NCBI GenBank assembly: GCA_000435635.1
Contig: FR882143.1
Span: forward strand, 3,486-27,985
Source: Prevotella sp. CAG:1320
Lineage (GTDB): Bacteria > Bacteroidota > Bacteroidia > Bacteroidales > Bacteroidaceae
DNA length: 24,500 bases
Direction of reading: 5' to 3'
How positions within the stretch are numbered: the first letter of the stretch is position 1; every line of letters starts with the position of its first letter. The notes beneath the pieces were generated by a model. It did not search any database, was not told where the DNA came from, and saw only the letters and a program-made list of their open reading frames with translations. Shown here in pieces: positions 1 to 7,241 of the stretch. The translations under genes and the position numbers were made by a program.

Positions 1-80
1 AGCAGGGTCGTGTGGCACAGGCTGTTAAGCGTGCTCGCCAGATTGCTTTACTTCCTTTCGTAACCGACTTGATGAAGTAA
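1..80 (+). CDS. rpsR: 30S ribosomal protein S18, C-terminal end (partial)
   Basis: The window opens inside this gene; the reading frame begins at base 3 and stops with TAA at 78-80. The 25 visible residues include VKRARQIALLPF and end TDLMK, which matches the basic C-terminus of ribosomal protein S18. S18 sits on the platform of the small subunit and contacts S6. The rplI start lies only 15 bases downstream, so the usual bacterial order rpsF-rpsR-rplI is likely, with rpsF outside the window. Only the last third of the protein is visible, so the call rests on this tail plus the neighbour. Confidence 0.9.
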   Translation, partial: QGRVAQAVKRARQIALLPFVTDLMK

Positions 81-95
81 ATAAGGAGGAATTGC

Positions 96-677
96 ATGGA
101 AATCATACTGAAAGAAGATATCATCGGACTTGGATACAAGAACGATATCGTAAAAGTGAAAGACGGTTATGGCCGCAATTACCTGATTCCCCAGGGCAAG
201 GCCGTTATCGCATCTGATTCTGCCAAGAAGCAATTGGCCGAGAACTTGAAGCAGCAGGCACACAAGTTGGCCGCTATCAAGGCTGAGGCTGAAAAGAAGG
301 CAGAGGCTTTGACCGACGTGGCGCTTGTCATCGAGGCAAAGGTTAGTGCTACAGGCCAGCTCTATGGCTCAGTGAATACAAATATCGTTGCCGCTGAATT
401 GGCCAAGAAAGGCATCGAGGTAGATCGCAAAATTATCACCATGCGTGATATCAAGAACGTGGGCACCTATGAGGCTACTATCCATTTCCATAAGGAAGTA
501 GAGGTGAAAGTGCCCGTTACCGTTGTTGCGGAAAACCAGGCTGTAGTCGAGACTCCTGCCGCAGAGGAGGTTTCCGAGGCTGTCGAGACTCCCGCTGAGA
601 ACACTGCCGCTCCCACCATCGAGGAAGAAGAGGCCGCTTACTTGGAGGAAAAGGAAGAGGCCGCCGCAGCGGAATAA
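96..677 (+). CDS. rplI: 50S ribosomal protein L9 with acidic C-terminal extension
   Basis: L9 binds 23S rRNA near the base of the L1 stalk and helps keep the reading frame. The start MEIILKEDIIGLGYKND and the GYGRNYLIP stretch at residues 25-32 are the L9 N-terminal domain. A long helical linker follows, and the second domain ends near residue 146. A strong Shine-Dalgarno AAGGAGG at 83-89 sits 6 bases before the ATG and fixes the start. The protein has 193 residues, whereas L9 is usually about 148. The extra 45 or so residues are a low-complexity tail rich in Glu, Ala, Thr and Pro, with a run of four Glu and an Ala-rich end. The gene is probably cotranscribed with rpsR and ends at the hairpin at 704-742. 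Confidence 0.96.
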   Translation: MEIILKEDIIGLGYKNDIVKVKDGYGRNYLIPQGKAVIASDSAKKQLAENLKQQAHKLAAIKAEAEKKAEALTDVALVIEAKVSATGQLYGSVNTNIVAAELAKKGIEVDRKIITMRDIKNVGTYEATIHFHKEVEVKVPVTVVAENQAVVETPAAEEVSEAVETPAENTAAPTIEEEEAAYLEEKEEAAAAE

Positions 678-703
678 GACTTTAATGTAAAGAAATAACC
701 GCG

Positions 704-742
704 AAAATCCCGTTTGCCTGTTTGGTGAATGGGATTTTTTTT
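704..742 (+). terminator. Rho-independent terminator after rplI
   Basis: An 8-bp perfect outer stem (704-711 with 731-738) continues inward through a 7-bp stretch containing G-U pairs (712-718 with 724-730). The loop has 5 bases and the 3' arm runs into a T tract at 735-742. Position and shape fit the end of the rpsR-rplI transcript. Confidence 0.85.
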
Positions 743-751
743 GTAATTTCG
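721..751 (+). promoter_or_regulatory. Candidate fabD promoter overlapping the rplI terminator
   Basis: TTTG at 721-724 is followed after 19 bases by TAATTTCG at 744-751, one base off the Bacteroidota -7 consensus TAnnTTTG. The -7 box overlaps a small palindrome, TTTCGCGAAA, at 747-756. The -33 box lies inside the terminator stem. Start of fabD is 34 bases beyond the -7 box. Confidence 0.45.
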
Positions 752-784
752 CGAAATATTACTAATCTTAAAACTACAATAAGA

Positions 785-1672
785 ATGAAAGCATTTGTAT
801 TTCCTGGACAGGGTTCCCAATTCGTGGGAATGGGTAAGGATTTATATGACACCAACACTTTGGCCAAGGAGCTTTTCGACAAGGCCGATGAAATACTAGG
901 ATTCAAGATTACCGACATCATGTTCGCTGGTACTGACGAGCAGCTCACGCAAACCAACGTGACGCAGCCTGCGGTTTTCTTGCATAGCGTGATTTCCGCT
1001 CTTTGCTTGGGTGACGATTTCCAGCCCGCCATGGTGGCAGGCCACTCTCTTGGAGAGTTCTCCGCTTTGGTGGCCGCTGGAGCTTTGAGCTTCGAGGACG
1101 GTTTGCGCTTGGTGGCAGCCCGTGCCAATGCCATGCAGAAGGCCTGTGAGGCCAATCCTGGCACCATGGCTGCCATTATCGGCTTAAGCGATGAGCAAGT
1201 TGAGCAGGTTTGCCAGGAGGTTTCCAGCGAGGGAAACGTGGTGGTGGCCGCTAACTACAACTGCCCAGGCCAATTGGTTATTTCTGGCAACGTGGACGCT
1301 ATCAACGCCGCTTGCGAGAAGTTGAAGGCCGCTGGTGCTAAGCGCGCTTTGCCCTTGAAGGTGGGCGGAGCTTTCCATTCTCCCTTGATGCAACCCGCTA
1401 AAGACGAACTGCAGGCCGCTATCGAGAAGACGCAGTTCACTACGCCTCGTTGCCCCGTTTACCAAAACGTGGACGGCAAGCCCCATACCGACGCGGAGGA
1501 AATCAAGCAGAACTTGATTGCGCAGTTGACCAGCTCCGTTCGTTGGACGGCTAGTGTACAGGCAATGATAGCCGATGGCGCAGACGACTTTACAGAGTGT
1601 GGCCCAGGCAAAGCATTGCAAGGCATGATTGGCAGAATATCCAAGGAGGTTTCCGCTCACGGCATCGCGTAA
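785..1672 (+). CDS. fabD: Malonyl-CoA:ACP transacylase
   Basis: FabD moves malonyl from coenzyme A to acyl carrier protein, the entry step for chain extension in type II fatty acid synthesis in the cytoplasm. The frame is open from 722, but the ATG at 785 gives the family start MKAFVFPGQGSQFVGMG, so this start is chosen. The protein is then 295 residues, normal for FabD. The nucleophile motif GHSLGEFSAL has Ser88, and the partner histidine is His198 in GAFHSPLM. The C-terminal GPGKALQGMIGRI is also typical. The GH13 gene begins 38 bases downstream on the same strand, so the two may share a transcript. Confidence 0.96.
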   Translation: MKAFVFPGQGSQFVGMGKDLYDTNTLAKELFDKADEILGFKITDIMFAGTDEQLTQTNVTQPAVFLHSVISALCLGDDFQPAMVAGHSLGEFSALVAAGALSFEDGLRLVAARANAMQKACEANPGTMAAIIGLSDEQVEQVCQEVSSEGNVVVAANYNCPGQLVISGNVDAINAACEKLKAAGAKRALPLKVGGAFHSPLMQPAKDELQAAIEKTQFTTPRCPVYQNVDGKPHTDAEEIKQNLIAQLTSSVRWTASVQAMIADGADDFTECGPGKALQGMIGRISKEVSAHGIA

Positions 1673-1710
1673 CGCTTTTGGCAATTTGTTTCGTGAGAGG
1701 GGACTAAACC

Positions 1711-3843
1711 ATGGCTAAAGCCATTATTTACCAAGTATTCACAAGGCTATTTGGCAATCGTTGTGCCACCCGGTGTCCCAATGGGACACTGGGCGACAAT
1801 GGCTCGGGGAAGTTTGACGACTTCTCCGACGATGTTTTGGCGCGGATTAGTCAACTAGGCGTTACCCATGTTTGGTATACGGGCGTGATTCGTCATGCCA
1901 CACAAACAGATTATTCCTCTTATGGCATTCCCCGCCAGCATCCAGAGGTAGTCAAGGGAAAAGCTGGTTCGCCATACGCCATTTGCGACTATTATGACGT
2001 AGACCCAGACTTGGCCACCAACGTGGCAGACAGGATGCGGGAATGGGAAGCCTTGATACAGCGCACCCACAAGGCGGGCATGAAGGTCATCATGGACTTC
2101 GTGCCCAACCATGTAGCCCGTGAGTATCATTCCATCTGCAAGCCGCAGGGCGTGAAAGACCTTGGCGAGGATGATGATACTCATGCGCATTTCTCTCCGC
2201 TCAACAACTTCTACTATTGTTGGGGTAATCCTTTGGACTTGAGCGCCATCGTGGATGGCTCCGCTGATTACCAGGAAGTACCCGCCAAGGCCACGGGCAA
2301 CAATCAGTTTAATTGCCGTCCGGACAAAAACGACTGGTATGAGACCGTGAAGCTCAACTATGGTATAGACTATTGTGGGGGCAGTGGAGTGCACGAACAC
2401 TTCAATCCCACGCCCGATACATGGCTCAAGATGGTAGACGTGATGCTCTTTTGGGCCGCTAAGGGCGTAGATGGCTTCCGTTGCGACATGGCGGAGATGG
2501 TGCCCGCGGCATTCTGGGCTTATGCCACCAACAGGGTGAAGAGCCGCTTCCCCCATTTCGCTTTTATTGGGGAAGTGTATAATCCAGTTCTTTATCGGCA
2601 ATACTTGACTTCGGGTTTTGATTATCTTTACGACAAGGTGGGCATGTATGACTGCCTGCGAGATATCACCTGCGGTTACAGGAGAACCAGCGACATCACC
2701 AACCAGTGGCAACGCACCAATGACATATTGGACCATATGCTCTATTTTCTGGAAAACCACGATGAGCAACGAGTGGCCAGCGACTTCTTCGCGGGCAATC
2801 CGTGGAAGGCCATACCCGCGTTGATGGTGAGCTGTCTTTTCCAGCGCAATCCCCTCATGATATATTTCGGTCAGGAATTGGGTGAGCGCGGCATGGACGA
2901 GGAAGGCTTCAGCGGCAAGGACGGACGTACTACCATTTTCGACTATTGGAGCCTTGACAAGGTGGCGAGGGCCTACTATGACACGGGAGAGCTGTCAAGT
3001 GAAGAGCGGAACTTGCGTAACGCCTACCAAAAAATAATGTGCCTGGCTCGCAGGGAGCGCGCCATTAGCGAAGGGCAGGTGTTTGACCTGATGTACGTCA
3101 ATCAGCACATCGCCGACAAGCAGTTCGCTTTCCTTAGGAAGTATGGCATGGAAGTGCTGCTCGTAGTGGTCAACTTCGCTGACGAGGCAGTGGAGTGTGA
3201 CATTAATATTCCGCAGCATGCCTTTGATTTCCTGAAACTTTCCGAGGGAATGGTCTATACCACCGACCTGCTGACCTATCATCCGCACCAAACGCCCATA
3301 CATCCTGGCAAGCCTGTCACCGTGCAAGTGCCCGCCAATGGAGGTAGGGTATATAAATGGAGAACCAAGGACATGGAAGATGAATATCTTTTGAACGACC
3401 ACAACAAGCAGGAGTACGCCCCGGCGCATACGGCCGAGCACTTGCTCAACCAGTTGATGACACGTCTCTTTGGCTGCGAGCGCAGCAACAATGCCCATAT
3501 AGAGCGCAAGAAGAGCAAGATAAGTTACGTGCTCGACCATAAGCCCTCCAGGCAGGAGGAAAAGCAGATAGAAGTGGAAATGAATCGCCTCATTGAGGAG
3601 GATTTGCCCGTGAAGTTCGAGTTCGTTGACAGGGACCATGTCCCCGAGAACGTGAAGCTTGACCGCCTGCCTGATGACGCCAGCGAGACGATACGCCTCG
3701 TGCGCATCGGCGACTATGACGTTTGTCCCTGTATAGGCAAGCATGTGCGTTCAACAAGCCAGATAGGCCACTTCCAGATGTTGGGCACAAACTGGGACGA
3801 GATGACCCATACGTTCCGTATCCGCTTCAAGATAGTGCCTTGA
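1711..3843 (+). CDS. GH13 alpha-amylase-family protein fused to an AlaX-like tRNA-editing domain
   Basis: Residues 1 to about 552 are a glycoside hydrolase family 13 enzyme, which acts on alpha-glucans. The catalytic residues are visible: nucleophile Asp259 in GFRCDMAEM, acid/base Glu288 in FIGEVYNP, and Asp351 in LENHDEQR. No signal peptide is seen, so it is probably cytoplasmic. Residues 555-710 look like a separate protein: HTAEH (His573, His577) and CIGKH (Cys674, His678) form the HxxxH plus CxxxH zinc site of the AlaRS/ThrRS second additional domain, found in free AlaX proteins that hydrolyse mischarged tRNA. The join at VYKWRTKD-MEDEY has no stop codon. Met555 (ATG at 3373) is preceded by GGAG about 10 bases upstream, so the editing domain may also be made alone. 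The fusion is read directly; its functional meaning is unknown. Confidence 0.9.
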   Translation: MAKAIIYQVFTRLFGNRCATRCPNGTLGDNGSGKFDDFSDDVLARISQLGVTHVWYTGVIRHATQTDYSSYGIPRQHPEVVKGKAGSPYAICDYYDVDPDLATNVADRMREWEALIQRTHKAGMKVIMDFVPNHVAREYHSICKPQGVKDLGEDDDTHAHFSPLNNFYYCWGNPLDLSAIVDGSADYQEVPAKATGNNQFNCRPDKNDWYETVKLNYGIDYCGGSGVHEHFNPTPDTWLKMVDVMLFWAAKGVDGFRCDMAEMVPAAFWAYATNRVKSRFPHFAFIGEVYNPVLYRQYLTSGFDYLYDKVGMYDCLRDITCGYRRTSDITNQWQRTNDILDHMLYFLENHDEQRVASDFFAGNPWKAIPALMVSCLFQRNPLMIYFGQELGERGMDEEGFSGKDGRTTIFDYWSLDKVARAYYDTGELSSEERNLRNAYQKIMCLARRERAISEGQVFDLMYVNQHIADKQFAFLRKYGMEVLLVVVNFADEAVECDINIPQHAFDFLKLSEGMVYTTDLLTYHPHQTPIHPGKPVTVQVPANGGRVYKWRTKDMEDEYLLNDHNKQEYAPAHTAEHLLNQLMTRLFGCERSNNAHIERKKSKISYVLDHKPSRQEEKQIEVEMNRLIEEDLPVKFEFVDRDHVPENVKLDRLPDDASETIRLVRIGDYDVCPCIGKHVRSTSQIGHFQMLGTNWDEMTHTFRIRFKIVP

Positions 3844-3872
3844 TGGTTCTTTTGGAAACAGGGATAAAGGAG

Positions 3873-3914
3873 GCGAAGCCCCATTGACAGTGTCCATTGT
3901 CGATGGGGCTTCGC
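3873..3914. terminator. Long hairpin between the GH13–AlaX gene and the rhodanese-like gene
   Basis: Arms 3873-3889 and 3898-3914 pair over 17 bp with a single T-G wobble and an 8-base loop. It starts 30 bases after the GH13–AlaX stop codon, so it probably ends that transcript. No T tract follows on the plus strand, so classical intrinsic termination is uncertain. It could instead be an mRNA-stabilising 3' structure or part of the leader of the next gene, whose ATG is 21 bases away. Confidence 0.55.
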
Positions 3915-3934
3915 GGAAAGAAAACATATGGCTT

Positions 3935-4374
3935 ATGGGAAAGTTAAAAATCGCGTTGTTGAGTCTTCTTGCTTGTGCGCTAGGGGCTTGCGCGAAGGGC
4001 GAGGGCTTTAAGTCTGTAGATGCCAACGAGTTTGAGAAAATCATTCGGTCGGGCGATGTGCAGATAGTGGACGTGCGCCGTGCGGAGGAGTTTGCCGAGG
4101 GGCATATACCAGGTGCGCTCCTCTTGGATGTCACGCATGAAGACTTTCGTGGGAAGGCCGCTTCTGCCCTCAACCGCAAGAAGATAGTGGCCGTATACTG
4201 CCGCTCGGGCAAGCGCCGCGGGACCGCCGCCCATATCTTGGTGGAGGAGGCAAGCGCAGCGTGACCGCCGCCAATATCTTGGTGAAGGAAGGCTACAAGG
4301 TGGTAAACCTGCGTGGAGGTTGGCTGGAATGGAGCGCGAAAGGCAAGCCGTCGGAGCGGACAGCCCCCATGTAG
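3935..4374 (+). pseudogene. Rhodanese-like lipoprotein, frameshifted by a 41-bp tandem duplication
   Basis: Rhodanese domains carry sulfur on an active-site cysteine. From the ATG at 3935 the N-terminus is a lipoprotein signal with lipobox LGAC (Cys19). A rhodanese fold follows, with VDVRRAEEFAEGHIPGA and the active-site loop CRSGKR. An imperfect 41-bp tandem duplication (4208-4248 and 4249-4289, 37 of 41 identical) then shifts the frame and gives a stop at 4264. Removing one copy restores a continuous frame through TAANILVKEGYKVVNLRGGWLEW to TAG at 4374. The original protein would be about 132 residues. As it stands the product lacks the last helix and strand of the fold. An earlier TTG at 3884 lies within the hairpin and is not favoured. 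Assembly error is an alternative to real decay. Confidence 0.75.
4208..4289 (+). repeat. 41-bp imperfect tandem duplication inside the rhodanese-like gene
   Basis: Copy 1 is 4208-4248 and copy 2 is 4249-4289; they differ at 4 of 41 positions. The unit is not a multiple of three and breaks the reading frame. All four differences would change the amino acid (Arg/Ser, Gly/Val, His/Asn, Glu/Lys). Confidence 0.85.
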
Positions 4375-4411
4375 TTCTCTGGGATGGCATTGCGTGCCGT
4401 GGAAATGATAT

Positions 4412-4479
4412 TAGTCTCAAAGGCCCGCGATACTAGTTTCGTCACCCGATTAAACTAGTATCGCGGGTCTTTGAGACTA
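4412..4479. repeat. 28-bp near-perfect inverted repeat
   Basis: Arms 4412-4439 and 4452-4479 are complementary at 27 of 28 positions, and the exception is a G-T wobble. The loop is 12 bases. No T tract follows, so it is unlike an ordinary terminator. It lies 38 bases past the rhodanese-like gene and about 235 bases before the AraC-type regulator. Confidence 0.85.
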
Positions 4480-4489
4480 GGGGTATAGG

Positions 4490-4603
4490 AAAACAAGTTA
4501 TTTTCAAAGGCAAAATAACTTGTTTTCGATGGCAAATCAAGTTAAATTGCCAATCAAATCAAGTTGTTTTCAATGCCAAAACAAGTTGTTTTCCTGGAAC
4601 CCT
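4490..4603. repeat. 22-bp-period repeat array containing a perfect 15-bp hairpin
   Basis: Units begin at 4494, 4516, 4538, 4560 and 4582. The core is CAAGTTGTTTTC followed by a GCCAAA-like tail. The unit at 4516 is diverged and that at 4538 lacks the T run. The first two units also form a perfect inverted repeat, 4490-4504 with 4512-4526, with a 7-base loop. Together with the inverted repeat at 4412 and plain AT-rich sequence to 4714, this accounts for the 340-base gene-free stretch 4375-4714. No protein-like frame is apparent in it. Confidence 0.75.
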
Positions 4604-4714
4604 TGTTCTTGTCAAATCTCGATGGACTGACGTTAAGCCAAAAGGATGTATTTTTTGTAAAAAAGAGAACATATTTTCCGTGTCTCGAGTTTTTTATGTT
4701 CTTTCGCGTTCGGA

Positions 4715-5614
4715 ATGAATGACAGACAAACCATTTTGACGATTACAGGCTCCGACAGCCTTAGCGAGTCGGGCGTGCAGGCTGATATCAAGACCATAGC
4801 CGACTTAGGCGGCGTGTCGGTATCGGCCATCACTTCCGTGACCGTACAGAACACGTTGGGCATACAAGAGTTTTACGACCTGCCCGCCGAGATAGTGCGT
4901 GGACAGATAGAGGCGTTGCTCAACGACGTGCGCCCCGCGGTCATCAAGATAGGCTTGATACGTTCCTTGCCCGTGCTGGACGTGATAGTGGATATTCTTG
5001 CCCATTACAATGCCCGCCATGTCATCTACGCCCCGGTGTTTATTTCCAGCAACCACGAGCGCTTGGTGACCGACGACGTGGTAGAGCAAATCATGCGGAG
5101 ACTGGTGCCGCTTTGCTCTCTGGTCATTACCCGAAAGGGCAGTGTGCATGGCCAGGGCAACGTCTATGCCAGTGCCGTGGCTTTTTACCTAAGTGAGGGA
5201 CTGGACATAGAAGAGGCGCAAGCCCGTGCGCAGGCCTATGTCAGTGAGCGGGAATTGCGCTCCAGTGATTTCCCCAGCCGCTCCGCCGCGCTTTACAAGG
5301 AGTTCCTGGTCTTGCTCGACACCCATTTCCGTGCCAATAGCGACGTGGCTTTCTATGCCTCGAGGCTCAATGTCTCTTCCAGGTACTTGGCGCAGGTGTG
5401 CCGCAAGTTGGGGTTGAAGAGTCCCAAGGCCTTCATAGACGAGCGTTTGGGCAAGGAGAGCGAAAGACTGCTGTCTAATCCTCTCCATACCATACAGCAG
5501 GTGGCCTACGAGTTGGGCTTCTCGTCGCAAGCCCACTTTTCCAAGTTCTTCAAGAAGATAACGGGGCAGTCCCCCAGTGAATACAGAAAATCAATAGCGA
5601 AAACAAAATCATGA
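4715..5614 (+). CDS. ThiD-like pseudokinase fused to AraC-type DNA-binding domain; probable regulator of pdxST
   Basis: Residues 1 to about 175 resemble HMP-phosphate/pyridoxal kinases of the ThiD type: [16 protein letters not shown] at 12-27 is the substrate-side motif and KIGLI at 78-82 is conserved. The domain is shorter than ThiD (about 260 residues). The usual DPV is APV (Ala106), and the GTGC motif with its catalytic cysteine reads GQGN (Asn149), so phosphorylation is unlikely. Residues about 207-293 are an AraC-family double helix-turn-helix, with [19 protein letters not shown] as the second recognition region and GQSPSEYR at the end. The stop overlaps the pdxS ATG (ATGA, 5611-5614), so the two are translationally coupled. 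The inferred role is a transcription factor sensing a B6 vitamer or HMP through the dead kinase pocket. I believe similar fusions occur in related bacteria. Confidence 0.85.
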   Translation: MNDRQTILTITGSDSLSESGVQADIKTIADLGGVSVSAITSVTVQNTLGIQEFYDLPAEIVRGQIEALLNDVRPAVIKIGLIRSLPVLDVIVDILAHYNARHVIYAPVFISSNHERLVTDDVVEQIMRRLVPLCSLVITRKGSVHGQGNVYASAVAFYLSEGLDIEEAQARAQAYVSERELRSSDFPSRSAALYKEFLVLLDTHFRANSDVAFYASRLNVSSRYLAQVCRKLGLKSPKAFIDERLGKESERLLSNPLHTIQQVAYELGFSSQAHFSKFFKKITGQSPSEYRKSIAKTKS

Positions 5615-6486
5615 AACAAGACAGACAACAACTCAACCGTGATTTGGCCCGCATGCTGAAGGGCGGAGTCATTATGGATGTCACTACGCCTGAGCAAGCC
5701 CGCATAGCGGAGGCCGCGGGCGCGTGTGCCGTGATGGCCTTGGAGAGGATACCCGCGGACATCAGGGCTGCGGGAGGCGTAAGCCGGATGAGCGACCCTA
5801 AGATGATACGCGGCATACAGCAAGCCGTTTCCATCCCCGTGATGGCTAAGTGTCGCATAGGCCACATTGCCGAGGCGCAGATTTTGCAGGCCATAGAGAT
5901 AGACTACATAGACGAGAGCGAGGTGTTGACCCCAGCTGATGATGTCTATCATATAGACAAGCGCCAGTTTGACGTGCCCTTTGTTTGCGGCGCCAAAGAC
6001 CTGGGAGAGGCTTTGCGCCGTGTGGCAGAGGGCGCTACGATGATACGCACTAAGGGGGAACCCGGCACGGGAGATATCGTGCAGGCGGTTTCCCATATGC
6101 GCAAGATGCAGTCGGAGATCAGACGTGTTTCCTCTATGGCCGAGGACGAACTTTACGAGGCGGCCAAGCGGCTGCGTGTGCCGTTTGACTTGCTTCGTTG
6201 GGTGCATGACAATGGTCGCTTGCCCGTGGTGAATTTCGCGGCAGGAGGCGTGGCTACGCCTGCCGACGCCGCGTTGATGATGCAGTTGGGCGCCGAGGGA
6301 GTGTTCGTGGGCAGCGGTATCTTCAAGAGTGGCAACCCCGCCAAGAGAGCTGCGGCCATCGTGCAGGCCGTCACCAACTACAATGACCCTAAGCGCTTGG
6401 CCGAGTTGAGCGAGGACTTGGGCGAGGCCATGGTGGGCATTAACGCCGAGGAAATAGAGTTGTTGATGGCCGAGAGGGGAAAGTGA
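5611..6486 (+). CDS. pdxS: Pyridoxal 5'-phosphate synthase, synthase subunit
   Basis: PdxS condenses ribose 5-phosphate, glyceraldehyde 3-phosphate and ammonia into pyridoxal phosphate, with ammonia supplied by PdxT. The protein has 291 residues, normal length, and a TIM-barrel fold. Family landmarks are the start [19 protein letters not shown] with Asp23, Lys80 in MAKCRIGH (first imine lysine) and Lys148 in [11 protein letters not shown] (second). The C-terminal EAMVGI is also typical. It starts within the stop of the ThiD-like–AraC gene, and its TGA at 6484-6486 lies 2 bases before the pdxT ATG, so the three genes form a tight operon. This is the deoxyxylulose-independent route to vitamin B6. 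Confidence 0.97.
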   Translation: MKQDRQQLNRDLARMLKGGVIMDVTTPEQARIAEAAGACAVMALERIPADIRAAGGVSRMSDPKMIRGIQQAVSIPVMAKCRIGHIAEAQILQAIEIDYIDESEVLTPADDVYHIDKRQFDVPFVCGAKDLGEALRRVAEGATMIRTKGEPGTGDIVQAVSHMRKMQSEIRRVSSMAEDELYEAAKRLRVPFDLLRWVHDNGRLPVVNFAAGGVATPADAALMMQLGAEGVFVGSGIFKSGNPAKRAAAIVQAVTNYNDPKRLAELSEDLGEAMVGINAEEIELLMAERGK

Positions 6487-6488
6487 GC

Positions 6489-7064
6489 ATGATGCGTATT
6501 GCCGTGTTGGCCCTGCAAGGCGCTTTCGCCGAGCATCGGCAGATGTTGCGCCGCTTGGGCGTGGATAGTTTCGAGGTGCGCCAGTTGGCGGACTGGAGTC
6601 AGCCAAAAGACGGGCTGATAATTCCTGGGGGTGAGTCCACGGTCTTGCGCAAGCTTCTCCTCGACCTTGGCCTGCTGGAGCCTGTTCGCCAAGACATAGC
6701 CCGCGGCTTGCCCGTATTTGGCACTTGTGCCGGGCTTATCTTGCTTGCCCGTCGGGTGGAGGGGGAATTTTCCTCAGCCTTGGGCACCATGGACATCAAG
6801 GCCAAGCGTAATGCTTATGGTCGTCAACTGGGAAGTTTCCATGCCGTGAGTGATATGGAGGCCGTTGGTGAGCGGGTGCCCATGACTTTCATACGCGCTC
6901 CTTATATCGTGGAGTGGGGGAGCGAGGTCATGCCTCTCGCCTTTGTGGATGCCCGTTGTGTGGCAGCCCGCCAAGGGAATCAACTTGTCACGGCTTTCCA
7001 TCCCGAGCTGGACGATGATGAGCGAGTGCATCGTTATTTCGTGGAGCGGATGTGCCAGTCGTGA
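6489..7064 (+). CDS. pdxT: Pyridoxal 5'-phosphate synthase, glutaminase subunit
   Basis: PdxT hydrolyses glutamine and channels ammonia to PdxS in a 12+12 subunit complex. Class I amidotransferase landmarks are IIPGGEST at 44-51, the nucleophile Cys80 in FGTCAGLILL, and His171 with Glu173 in AFHPEL. Length is 191 residues, normal. The ATG at 6489 (or the next codon, 6492) is chosen over a GTG at 6483 because the family starts directly with MRIAVLALQGAFAEH and a purine-rich GAGAGGGG precedes at the right distance. It is the last gene of the operon; the convergent prs gene follows on the other strand. Confidence 0.96.
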   Translation: MMRIAVLALQGAFAEHRQMLRRLGVDSFEVRQLADWSQPKDGLIIPGGESTVLRKLLLDLGLLEPVRQDIARGLPVFGTCAGLILLARRVEGEFSSALGTMDIKAKRNAYGRQLGSFHAVSDMEAVGERVPMTFIRAPYIVEWGSEVMPLAFVDARCVAARQGNQLVTAFHPELDDDERVHRYFVERMCQS

Positions 7065-7182
7065 GCAGGCGCTTCTTGCCGTCAGGATATTCTCTTTGTT
7101 TCTTTTCTAGGCAGCCCGTCACTGGTCGGCAGCGATGATTCTTCTTCGGTCAGTGAAGCCTTCGGGAAATGTATAACGCAAA

Positions 7183-7216
7183 GAGGGCGCATCCCGATAT
7201 ACTGGGATGCGCCCTC
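7183..7216. terminator. Hairpin terminator between convergent pdxT and prs
   Basis: Perfect 13-bp arms at 7183-7195 and 7204-7216 with an 8-base loop lie between two converging genes. On the minus strand the stem is followed by a short TTT, so it serves prs best, but it could stop transcripts from both sides. It lies 26 bases beyond the prs stop codon. Confidence 0.75.
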
Positions 7217-7241
7217 ATGCCAAATTATTGACGCCTTGGTG

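Noticed and set aside
1855..2769. Long minus-strand open frame of 304 codons inside the GH13 gene
   Set aside because: It is antisense to the catalytic domain with all GH13 motifs on the plus strand, and its translation has no recognisable motif. It is a shadow of codon usage.
3884..3934. Earlier TTG start for the rhodanese-like lipoprotein
   Set aside because: It lies inside the long hairpin and would add residues ahead of a normal lipoprotein signal peptide; the ATG at 3935 gives a proper signal.
4490..4603. Possible CRISPR array (short regular repeats)
   Set aside because: The period is only 22 bases with no distinct spacers, repeats are degenerate, and no cas gene is present. It is a simple tandem repeat.
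5506..6606. Minus-strand open frame of 366 codons opposite pdxS
   Set aside because: It lies across pdxS and the ends of both neighbouring genes, has no recognisable domain, and the plus strand encodes an unmistakable PdxS.
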